Of a DNA stretch of 64,000 bases, positions 33,667-40,943 are shown one piece after another. Origin of the DNA: Natrinema amylolyticum (GTDB lineage Archaea > Halobacteriota > Halobacteria > Halobacteriales > Natrialbaceae); assembly GCF_020515625.1 (NCBI RefSeq), contig NZ_JAIWPJ010000002.1, positions 310,001 to 374,000 on the forward strand, given 5' to 3'. Every line of letters starts with the position of its first letter. Within the stretch, counting starts at the first letter, position 1. The notes below the pieces were generated by a model. It was not told the DNA's origin. It did no database searches and was given only the letters and a program-made list of their open reading frames with translations. Made by a program: the position numbers and the translations under genes.

Positions 33667-34287
33667 ATGAGTTCGGACGCTCACCTCGGCGGCAGCATGC
33701 CCGACCCCCTCGCAACCGTTCCGACAGAGTGTTACGAGATCCTCCGTCACCCTCGCCGGCTTCGCCTGCTCGAGGTGCTCGGTTGCCGACAGACGCGACT
33801 CTCCCTGTCGGAACTGACGACGGCCCTGATCGACGAGACGACGGGATCGAACGGGCAGACCCGACACGAGGTGCGCATCAGCCTCGTTCACAACCACCTC
33901 CCGAGACTCGAGGACTACGAGATCATCGACTGGACCGACGACGGCGTCGCGCTCGTTGACGAACCGCCGGTTCACCCCGCCGATCTCTCCGTCTTGCTCG
34001 ATCTCTGTGAGGACGAGAACGCGCGAACCCTGCTCGAGACGCTCGTCGATCCCGTCCGGATGCGGCTGCTCGCTGTCCTCGAGGAAGCCGACCAGCCGCT
34101 CTCGCTCGAGCAGCTCGCCAGCCGACTCAGCGCCCACGACGGTGGGCCGTTCGCCGACGCCGAGCGCGCGACGATCGCACTCCACCACTCTCACCTGCCT
34201 GCGATGGCCGAGATCGGCGTCATCGGTTACGATCACGACTCTCGCCTCGTCACGCGATACGATCAGGTCGTCTCGATCGTCGAGTAA
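33667..34287 (+). CDS. Transcriptional regulator with two DUF7344-type winged-HTH repeats
   Basis: 206 residues from ATG 33667 (MSSDAHLGGSMPDPLATVPTECYEILRHPRRLRLLEVLG). Two homologous winged-helix halves: residues about 20-100 (ILRHPRRLRLLEVLGCRQTRLSLSELTTAL ... RHEVRISLVHNHLPRLEDYEIIDW) and 115-200 (LVDPVRMRLLAVLEEADQPLSLEQLASRL ... ERATIALHHSHLPAMAEIGVIGYD). The HNHLP/HSHLP motifs with the conserved HLP are typical of the DUF7344 family. It is a DNA-binding regulator of unknown target. The truncated protein at 63343 has one similar domain with HLPKMDGIGIL. Confidence 0.85.
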   Translation: MSSDAHLGGSMPDPLATVPTECYEILRHPRRLRLLEVLGCRQTRLSLSELTTALIDETTGSNGQTRHEVRISLVHNHLPRLEDYEIIDWTDDGVALVDEPPVHPADLSVLLDLCEDENARTLLETLVDPVRMRLLAVLEEADQPLSLEQLASRLSAHDGGPFADAERATIALHHSHLPAMAEIGVIGYDHDSRLVTRYDQVVSIVE

Positions 34288-34442
34288 CCGTCGACCGCGT
34301 CCGGGATCGCCTGCCGCCAGCCGTCTCGACGCACGCTCGCTTTCCTGCACGGTTCGTTCGCGTTCGACTGCCCCACCGACAGTGGCGTCCGCCGTGATCG
34401 ACAAACGGTAAGACCGTCCCGTCCGTAGGGAGAGCCGTCGCG

Positions 34443-35258
34443 ATGGACGCAAGTGATGATGGATCCCGCTCGCTCGACGAGGCGGTAGCCGCCGGTCTCC
34501 GCCTCGTCAGCGGCACTGGTCTCGCCGTCCTGCTCGCTCTCACCCTCTCGATCGCGCCCATCGCGGGGACGGCCGCCGCGATCGATCAGGTCGCGATCGT
34601 CTCGCCCGATCGATCACAGGTCGAGGCCGCGCCCGGCGAGACGGTCGAAATCGACGTGACCCTCCGGAGTCAGGGCGGTCACGGCGGGGAGGGTATCGAC
34701 GCGGTGACGCTGATCGCCCGGTACCACCCCGAGTACCTCGAGATCGAGGGCATCGACCGGGGCCCGTGGCTCGAGGGGGGCGACACCGAGATTCAGACGA
34801 CGGAGACACTCGCCCACGAGCGGGGGACGGCGATCATCGAGCAGCGCCGCGAGCCGGCCGCCGGCGGTGCGACCGGCGTGGGGACGATCGCGACGCTGAC
34901 CGTCCGGGTCGCCGAGGACGCGCCGGCCGGTGCGACGACGATTTCGTTCGACGAGAGCGACGTCAACACCACCGGAGACTGGCCGGTCGCCGTCGTCGAC
35001 GAGTCCGCGACGGTCGCGATCGACGGCGGCACCGAGTCGCTCGACCCGCTCGAGTCGTTCGACCATCCCGATCCCAACAAACTGGCGCGGGACTCGGACG
35101 GCGAGAACGGGGGAAACGGCTCGAGCGATGCCGAGAACGAATCGGCGGCGACCGACGACAGTGAGCCGGTTCCGGGGTTCACGGCTGAGATCGGGCTCGC
35201 GGCCGTTACGATGGGATTACTGCTTTTCGCAGTCGCTCGTGACCGTCGCCGGGGATAA
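34443..35258 (+). CDS. Cohesin-like surface protein with PGF-CTERM anchor (second)
   Basis: 271 residues. A signal peptide (GTGLAVLLALTLSIAPIAGTAAA) is followed by a cohesin-like beta domain: QVAIVSPDRSQVEAAPGETVEIDVTLRS, YHPEYLEIEGIDRGPWLEGGDTEIQTTETLAHERGTAIIEQRRE, ATLTVRVAEDAPAGATTISFDESDVNTTGDW. It ends with a Ser/Asn/Glu-rich spacer and VPGFTAEIGLAAVTMGLLLFAVARDRRRG, a PGF-CTERM signal. It could present a docking face on the cell surface, like the cohesin-like protein at 21397. It is unrelated to its HTH and herA neighbours in function. Confidence 0.82.
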   Translation: MDASDDGSRSLDEAVAAGLRLVSGTGLAVLLALTLSIAPIAGTAAAIDQVAIVSPDRSQVEAAPGETVEIDVTLRSQGGHGGEGIDAVTLIARYHPEYLEIEGIDRGPWLEGGDTEIQTTETLAHERGTAIIEQRREPAAGGATGVGTIATLTVRVAEDAPAGATTISFDESDVNTTGDWPVAVVDESATVAIDGGTESLDPLESFDHPDPNKLARDSDGENGGNGSSDAENESAATDDSEPVPGFTAEIGLAAVTMGLLLFAVARDRRRG

Positions 35259-35314
35259 ACAGTCCATCCGACTGGAGGGAAACGCGTTTGTGGGACGGGC
35301 CGGATGGGGTTGGT

Positions 35315-37159
35315 ATGAGCGATCTGGGAGACTTCGGCGATTTCGACGCCGACGCCGGTACCGAAGACGGCTCGGCGGCCGACGAGACGGGCTCGCCGTC
35401 GTCTTCGGGTTCTGAGGGCGCGGCGAGTTCCACGAGCGACGAGGTAACGAACGATTTCGAGGCGACGACGGTCGAGCCCAGCGGCGAGGACGTCGGTATC
35501 GGGACGATCTGCGTCTCCCAGGGCCTGCGAATCGCCGAGGACGCGGACGATACGACGCTGCGAGCGTACGTCACCCGCGGCAACCGGTCGTCGATCCGCA
35601 TCGGGAGCTACCTGCTCGCGCCCTATCCCGACGGCGAGACGCTGTTCTGCCGGATTACGGGACTCGAGTACGCCCAGCAGTATCACGCCGACGACGCGAC
35701 GGAGATCCACGCGCGGCGGGCGATGCGGACCGACGAGATCGACGAGGCCGACTACAAGTTCGTCGCGAATCTCGAGCCCGTCGCGGTGCTGTACGACGAC
35801 GACGGCGAACTCAAACGGCGGATGACCGACCGCGTGCCGAAACCCCAGACGGTGATCCGGCAGGCCGACGACACCGAGGAGATCAAAACGGGGCTGAAGA
35901 TGCCCGACGACGGCGTCTTCCTGGGTCACCTCTCGGTCGGCGGCGAGAAGGTGCGGACCGCTGCGTCGCCGCCAACTATCGATTACCGGCTGAAAGACGA
36001 CTACGACGCCGGCGATCCGCTCGTCTTCCGCCACTCGCTGATCGCCGGCGGAACGGGGTCGGGGAAGACCCACGGCGCAAAGAACATTCTCCGGCAGTAC
36101 CTCGCCGACGACCGGACCTACCCCATGGACGACGGCCGCGAGGTCAGCCCCGCCGTCGTCCAGTTCGATCCCCAGGACGAGTACGCCCAGATGCACGACG
36201 ACAACCCCGATCTGGACGACGAGTTCGCGCGTCGCCTCGAGCGCGAGGGAATCGCCTACGGCGGCCACGACGATACGACCGCCTTCATTCCGAAGGTCGG
36301 GTCAGCGTCGTACGCGGCGGGCCACCACCGCGCGGAACAGGTCGAGTTCACGATTCCGTTCTCGATGGTCCACGACAACCCGTGGCTGGTCGCGGGCAGC
36401 GGGCTGAACGACAACCAGTACGGCGCGCTCACCAGCGTGCTCCTCCCGCGGTTCCGCAAGCAGTACAGGAGCGGGGGGACCTACGAGGAGTTCACGACGT
36501 TCCTCGACGACCCCGCGCTGCGTGAGGAACTCGACGAGTCGGGTCGCGTCCACGAGGCGACCTTCGACGCCGTCCGGCGGCGGGTGCTCGGCTTCGGGCA
36601 CGTCTTCGATCAGGACGCGCGTCCGATCACCGAGCTCGTCCACGACTTCGTCCGCCCCGGCGGGCTGACCGTGGTGCCGACCTACCACATCAACGACAGC
36701 CGGGCCACCGAGGCTATCGTCCTCGCGGTCTCCTCGCTCATCATCGACCAGAAGCTCTCGAACGATCCGGACTACGACCGGGTCAAGGAGACCCCGCTCG
36801 TGCTGGGTATGGACGAGGCCCACAACTTCCTGACCGACGCCGACTCGGTTCAGGCCGGAAAGGTCATCACGAAGTTCACCGAGGCCGCCAAGCAGGGCCG
36901 AAAGGAGCGCCTCGGTCTCTTCCTCATCACGCAGGATCCCCAGGACATCCACGACGCCGTGTTCAAGCAGATCAACACCACCGTCGTGCTCAACCTCGGC
37001 GACGAGGACGCCATCAAGAGCGTGAACATTCCCAGCAACCTCGAGTCCAAAGTGCCCTACATGGAGAAGGGCCAGATGGTCGTCTACTCGCCGGATAATT
37101 CGGAGCCCGTCGAACTCATCGGGCTGCCGAAATGTCTGACTCGGCACGGACGGGACTGA
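35315..37159 (+). CDS. herA: HerA-like ATP-binding translocase
   Basis: 614 residues from ATG 35315 (MSDLGDFGDFDADAG). HerA is a hexameric FtsK/VirB4-type dsDNA pump that feeds NurA during end resection. A long Asp/Ser/Thr/Glu-rich N-terminal leader of about 55 residues precedes the HAS barrel (VGIGTICVSQGLRIAEDADDTTLRAYV). Walker A is GGTGSGKTHG (about 244-253), and Walker B is LVLGMDEAHNF (about 495-505). LFLITQDPQDIHDAVFKQINTTVVLNLGDEDAIK contains the sensor and arginine finger region. The extended acidic leader is a halophilic peculiarity. It is same-strand with nurA 4.5 kb upstream. Confidence 0.9.
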   Translation: MSDLGDFGDFDADAGTEDGSAADETGSPSSSGSEGAASSTSDEVTNDFEATTVEPSGEDVGIGTICVSQGLRIAEDADDTTLRAYVTRGNRSSIRIGSYLLAPYPDGETLFCRITGLEYAQQYHADDATEIHARRAMRTDEIDEADYKFVANLEPVAVLYDDDGELKRRMTDRVPKPQTVIRQADDTEEIKTGLKMPDDGVFLGHLSVGGEKVRTAASPPTIDYRLKDDYDAGDPLVFRHSLIAGGTGSGKTHGAKNILRQYLADDRTYPMDDGREVSPAVVQFDPQDEYAQMHDDNPDLDDEFARRLEREGIAYGGHDDTTAFIPKVGSASYAAGHHRAEQVEFTIPFSMVHDNPWLVAGSGLNDNQYGALTSVLLPRFRKQYRSGGTYEEFTTFLDDPALREELDESGRVHEATFDAVRRRVLGFGHVFDQDARPITELVHDFVRPGGLTVVPTYHINDSRATEAIVLAVSSLIIDQKLSNDPDYDRVKETPLVLGMDEAHNFLTDADSVQAGKVITKFTEAAKQGRKERLGLFLITQDPQDIHDAVFKQINTTVVLNLGDEDAIKSVNIPSNLESKVPYMEKGQMVVYSPDNSEPVELIGLPKCLTRHGRD

Positions 37160-37279
37160 GCGTCTCTTCGCTATCGGAACCTCGAGTCACACGACTGGCT
37201 CTCGAACCGGCCGCTCAGTAGACGTAGATATTGAACGGTGGTCGGTACACGAGCATCCGCGAGCAACGCGAGCAGTTCA

Positions 37280-37444
37280 CCGCCGGAGCGGGGTGAAACC
37301 CCGCGACGGCGGCCTTTTGGCATCATCAGAACCGCTTTGCGGTTCTGATTAGCAGTCAGAACGCAACGCGTTCTGACAGCATCAACGGGTTTTGCCGGGG
37401 TTCGACCGAGTGAGCGAAGCGAACGAGGAAGGACCCCGGTAAAA
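37280..37444. repeat. Array of four stable stem-loops between convergent genes
   Basis: (1) 37280-37312: CCGCCG-ga-GCGGGGT-gaa-ACCCCGC-ga-CGGCGG, a 13-bp stem with a symmetric GA/GA internal loop. (2) 37325-37349: an 11-bp stem ATCAGAACCGC-ttt. (3) 37355-37377: a 10-bp stem GTCAGAACGC-aac, with the core CAGAAC shared with (2). (4) 37390-37401 paired with 37433-37444: a 12-bp stem with one G-U pair, closing a 31-nt loop. They occupy about 165 bp of the 386-bp gap between herA (+) and the histidine kinase (-), which end towards each other. A bidirectional terminator, a small RNA or the remnant of a mobile palindromic element are all possible. Confidence 0.6.
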
Positions 37445-37545
37445 GAGGTTGAGTGGAGGGTCATCGAATCATGCCGAATCCGAGCGCATATTCGGCACGC
37501 ACTGCTCTCGGTCAGAGCAGCGCGTGACTGATCAGGACGAGAGTT

Positions 37546-38640
37546 TCAATTATCCCGACCGCGTGCCGCGGGTATCGTAAACGAGAACGTCGCTCCGTCT
37601 TTCGAGTCGGACGTGATCCAGATATCTCCGTCGTGCCGTTCGACGATACGTTTACAGAGCGCGAGCCCGATTCCCGTTCCGGCGTGCTCCTCGTAGCTGT
37701 GGAGACGCTGGAACATCTCGAAAACCCGGTCTGCGTCCGCCGAGTCGATGCCGATTCCCTCGTCACTGACCGAAATGATCCACTCGTCCTCGTCGAGCGT
37801 CGCGGAAATCCGCACCCGCGCCGCCTGCTCGCCGCTGTACTCGATTGCGTTGTCCAGCAGATTCTGAAAGACGTGACGGAGCTGGCTGGCGTCACCCGTG
37901 ACGGTCGGCAACGATTCGCTGGTGATTTCGGCGTCGGCGTCCTCGATCCGCATGTCGAGATCCAGTAGTACGTCGTCCAGCACTGTCTCGAGATCGACCG
38001 AATCGTTGGGATCATCCTGTGTCTCGACTCGCGAGTATTTGAGCAGTCCTTCGATCATCTCGCGCATCCGCTCGGCACCGTCGACGGCGAACTCGATGAA
38101 CTCGCTCGCGTCCTCGTCGAGTTCGTCCCCATACTGGCTCTCGAGCAGTTGCAGATAGCGCGTCACCATCCGTAACGGCTCCCGAAGATCGTGAGAAACC
38201 GCGTAGGCGAACTGCTTGAAGTGCTCGTTCGACGTCTCCAGCCGTCGCTGGTACTCGCGGCGCTCGGTGATATCGAAATGTGCGACGGCGACGTATCTCC
38301 GATCGCCGTCGGTGAACGATGCCGCCCGCATGAGGAACCAGCGTTGCTCATTCGGAGAGTGACACGGATATTCGAATTCGAATTGTTCCCGGTCGCCCGC
38401 GAGCACCTCGGATAACCCAACGGCGGCAGTCTGCCCAGTTTCCGACTCCGCTCGGTTGGTAATTTCGAGATAGTTGGTTCCGATCAGATCCGGCCGGGAA
38501 TCGACACCATTCGATTTACCGAACTCCTGCCATGCGTGGTTCGTATGCAGTATCGTGCCGTCATCATCGAGGATAGCGAAGTTGATCGGGAGCGTATCGA
38601 GTGCCGCTGGAACGAGAGCCTCAAGCTCCTGAGCGTTCAT
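37546..38640 (-). CDS. PAS-domain sensor histidine kinase
   Basis: 364 residues from ATG 38640 (MNAQELEALVPAALDTLPINF). The PAS/PAC region is residues 10-125 (FAILDDDGTILHTNHAWQEFG, YVAVAHFDITERR). HisKA has the phosphorylated His in FAYAVSHDLREPLRMV, and HATPase_c has N-box HVFQNLLDNAIEYS, G1 DEGIGID, G2 GTGIGLALCKRIV. It lacks membrane helices, so it is soluble. The response regulator is not adjacent. Its ATG overlaps the stop of a 29-codon ORF by four bases (ATGA), a sign of translational coupling. Confidence 0.92.
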   Translation of the reverse strand: MNAQELEALVPAALDTLPINFAILDDDGTILHTNHAWQEFGKSNGVDSRPDLIGTNYLEITNRAESETGQTAAVGLSEVLAGDREQFEFEYPCHSPNEQRWFLMRAASFTDGDRRYVAVAHFDITERREYQRRLETSNEHFKQFAYAVSHDLREPLRMVTRYLQLLESQYGDELDEDASEFIEFAVDGAERMREMIEGLLKYSRVETQDDPNDSVDLETVLDDVLLDLDMRIEDADAEITSESLPTVTGDASQLRHVFQNLLDNAIEYSGEQAARVRISATLDEDEWIISVSDEGIGIDSADADRVFEMFQRLHSYEEHAGTGIGLALCKRIVERHDGDIWITSDSKDGATFSFTIPAARGRDN

Positions 38641-38726
38641 AACTGCTCCATATCGCCGGAATTGTCTTCGGCACGGAAGATGCCGTTTGCGTCTTCGGGA
38701 TTCTCTCGGGGAGTACGGTCTGACAT
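38637..38726 (-). CDS. Possible 29-residue leader ORF coupled to the kinase
   Basis: ATG 38726 starts MSDRTPRENPEDANGIFRA, continuing EDNSGDMEQL, and its TGA overlaps the kinase ATG (ATGA). The composition (polar, acidic) is normal haloarchaeal. The overlap is the arrangement used for coupled genes. It could be a regulatory leader, a micro-protein, or the shortened remainder of a bigger upstream gene. No known family. Confidence 0.4.
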   Translation of the reverse strand: MSDRTPRENPEDANGIFRAEDNSGDMEQL

Positions 38727-39178
38727 GGTGTGTTGCTTGAGTGGCGGTTCTGTGACACTCCTGTGGCCGGCCCACGGCCGTTCCGCCTCTTGACTTTCTC
38801 TCTGCGGGGCGACTACAGGGAAAATATCTCCATCTAAACAGACGGAACTGCATGCGTATAAGATGCGCATTCACCCAGATGATCAAACAAACCAGTCGCG
38901 ATCGATTTCCACAGTACTGCCACAGTTGGTCCAATCGCAGTTGAATCACTGAAAAAGCGCTGGCTGAACCGGGTCCGTTCTTCGAACACGTCGTCAGACT
39001 CAGCGGGAGGCCCACCACTGCGTCTCTCCGCGCGCTAAACGGGTAGAGTATACAGTCCCCCGAATCAGCTCTATAGTATATCGGGATAACAAGTCTCCCA
39101 CCTGTACTGATCACTGAGGGGGTGACCGAATAACGGGGTTTCCTATAGAACTCACTTCTCGGCTCGTGTCCGTTCCCG
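38727..39178. other. Intergenic region (about 450 bp), no gene seen
   Basis: Lies between the FRG-domain gene and the kinase leader, both on the minus strand. A minus-strand CTTATACGC near 38855-38863 could be a TATA element for the leader/kinase transcript, though this leaves a leader of about 100 nt. A second A/T-rich spot is tatagtatatcgggataac at about 39071-39090. No recognisable gene, repeat or RNA. Confidence 0.4.
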
Positions 39179-40078
39179 TTACTCCTGGGACTGCGGCTGA
39201 TAGTACTGCTTGAGCCAGGTCGCCAGCCCCTCGAGGTCGGGGAACAGCGTCCGGTGATTGACGTTCATCTGGTCGAGTTTGTCGCGGAACTCGAGCTTGC
39301 GCTCGCCCGGAATGACGATCTTGCGGTAGCAGTCGGGACGGTCCGCGAGCCACTGATCGAGGATCAACCGCGGGTCGGACTGGAACGAGAAGACGGCCGA
39401 CTGGTTGACGATGCGGTCGTCGATCGCGGGCGGGCGGAAGAACATGACGTACTCGTCGTCCCGCTCGGTTTCGGGCGCCCACAGCTCCTGCCAGAGTTCG
39501 TTCACGCGGGAGACGTCGTTGAGGTTTCGGGCCGGGGCGCGTCTGTCGCCGGTGTCCTCGCGCAGTCCGTACTCGAGGGTCGCGTTCGAGAGGAGGTGGG
39601 TGTCGAGCATGTGCGTCTCCGTCATCTCGAGGACCGCCTGATAGTAGTCGGGCAGGTCGGCGTGCAGTTGCCGGTAGTCGACGGCCCAGATCGCGCCGTC
39701 GTGTGCGGTGTCGCCGGTGTACGTCGCAAAGTACGCCGCCACCAGCGGCGAGAACGACCAGTCGAGCAGCCTGGTCGGCAGCCCGTAGTGCTGGGCGATC
39801 GAGAGCAGGTGCCAGACCGATCGGGGCTCCTCGATCTCGTCCGCCGCGTACTGGGCGAAGTTCCGGAGCAGGAGGGGCTCGAGGTTCCACTTGCCTGAGT
39901 CGCCGACGAAGCGACTGATCGAAGTCTCGAGGCTGAACGATTCGTCCGGAACGCCGCGGAACACGTACGGCGAGCGGTGGCGGCCGATGTCGCCCATCCA
40001 CATCTCCTGGGAGATCAGTTGCTGAAGTTCGGTCCACGTCTCGGCCCGCTGGATCGATTCGGGACGGGCTGCGGTCAT
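39179..40078 (-). CDS. FRG-domain protein
   Basis: 299 residues. The domain is named for the (F/Y)RG motif, here HRSPYVFRGVPDESFSLETSISRF (about 35-58). The typical downstream element is WHLLSIAQHYGLPTRLLDWSFSPLVAAYFATY, followed by AIWAVDY, and the end segment FSFQSDPRLILDQWLADRPDCYRKIVIPGERKLEFRDKLDQMNVN. FRG proteins often sit in mobile or defence-type neighbourhoods in bacteria and archaea, and the catalytic role is unproven. Here no obvious toxin or restriction gene is adjacent. A cytoplasmic protein, apparently monocistronic. Confidence 0.85.
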   Translation of the reverse strand: MTAARPESIQRAETWTELQQLISQEMWMGDIGRHRSPYVFRGVPDESFSLETSISRFVGDSGKWNLEPLLLRNFAQYAADEIEEPRSVWHLLSIAQHYGLPTRLLDWSFSPLVAAYFATYTGDTAHDGAIWAVDYRQLHADLPDYYQAVLEMTETHMLDTHLLSNATLEYGLREDTGDRRAPARNLNDVSRVNELWQELWAPETERDDEYVMFFRPPAIDDRIVNQSAVFSFQSDPRLILDQWLADRPDCYRKIVIPGERKLEFRDKLDQMNVNHRTLFPDLEGLATWLKQYYQPQSQE

Positions 40079-40226
40079 CGGTTCGCACGGCCGCTCCGGG
40101 CTCGGTCCTGAATCGGTGCCACAGTGGCCGACTTACTCGCGGCGCGAGCAAAAGCGATTTTCACGGATGGCGGTGACTGACCGCCGCTCGAGAGCGTTCG
40201 CGATTCCGACCGGTCGTCCCGTTCCG

Positions 40227-40850
40227 TCACGCGGCCTCGAGCAGCGTCCGCTCGAAGAACGACCGTACCGTCGCCGCGATCTCGTCGTGTTTTCCGAGGA
40301 AAAAGTGGTCGCCCGCCAGCGCGGTGGTCTCGTCGCCGCGCTCCCGAGCGCGCTCGACGACCGGCTCCCAGTCGACGGTCGTGTCACGTTCGCCGTAGCA
40401 AACGTGGACGGGGGCTTCGATCGCATCCAGCGCTGCCAGCGCATCGAGATCCTCGGCGAGCCGTGCCGTGGGAGCGAGAACGGCGACGGCGTCGGGGTCG
40501 GTATCGGCGGCCGCGAGCAGGGCCAGCGACGCGCCGAAACTATAGCCGAAGACGCCGACCGGGAGCCCGTCGCCGTCTGCGCCGTCGTACTCGTCGCGAG
40601 CCCACCGGACGGCGTTGCGGACGTCTTCGCGCTCGCCACGGCCCTCGTCCCACGGCCCGTACTCGAAGCGCAGGCAGGCGATCCCGACCTCGGTCAGGGC
40701 GTCGCCGAGGGCGACGAGGCGGGGATCGCTCCGCGAGCCGCCCTGCTGTGGGTGGGGCGGGCAGGCGACGACGACGGCCCGCGGTTCGTCGGTCGGTTCC
40801 TCGAGCGTCCCCCGGACATCGCGGCCACCGGGGATGAGGACGTCGCTCAT
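40227..40850 (-). CDS. Alpha/beta hydrolase (dienelactone hydrolase-like)
   Basis: 207 residues from ATG 40850 (MSDVLIPGGRDVRGTLEEP). The alpha/beta hydrolase core is clear: VVVACPPHPQQGGSRSDPRLVALGDAL (HPxxGG-like oxyanion loop), nucleophile elbow GVFGYSFGASLALLAA (Ser), PVHVCYGERDTTVDWEP (Asp of the triad) and DHFFLGKHDEIA (His). This is the small KANL3/Tex30-like hydrolase group. The substrate is unknown. It follows the FRG gene on the same strand with 148 bp between. Confidence 0.88.
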   Translation of the reverse strand: MSDVLIPGGRDVRGTLEEPTDEPRAVVVACPPHPQQGGSRSDPRLVALGDALTEVGIACLRFEYGPWDEGRGEREDVRNAVRWARDEYDGADGDGLPVGVFGYSFGASLALLAAADTDPDAVAVLAPTARLAEDLDALAALDAIEAPVHVCYGERDTTVDWEPVVERARERGDETTALAGDHFFLGKHDEIAATVRSFFERTLLEAA

Positions 40851-40943
40851 GGCCCGTCGTTGTGGACGCCCGCTAATCAAGCCACGTTACCGCGAGTCTC
40901 GCCGCTGCGGACCGGTGCTCGAGGCGGTCGGACCGAGCGCCGC

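Noticed and set aside
34793-36268. Long minus-strand frame across the cohesin-like gene and herA
   Set aside because: It crosses two convincing plus-strand genes and has shadow-type composition.
38870-39110. Possible decayed gene between kinase leader and FRG gene
   Set aside because: Several frames were read on both strands; none gave consistent protein-like sequence longer than about 20 residues.
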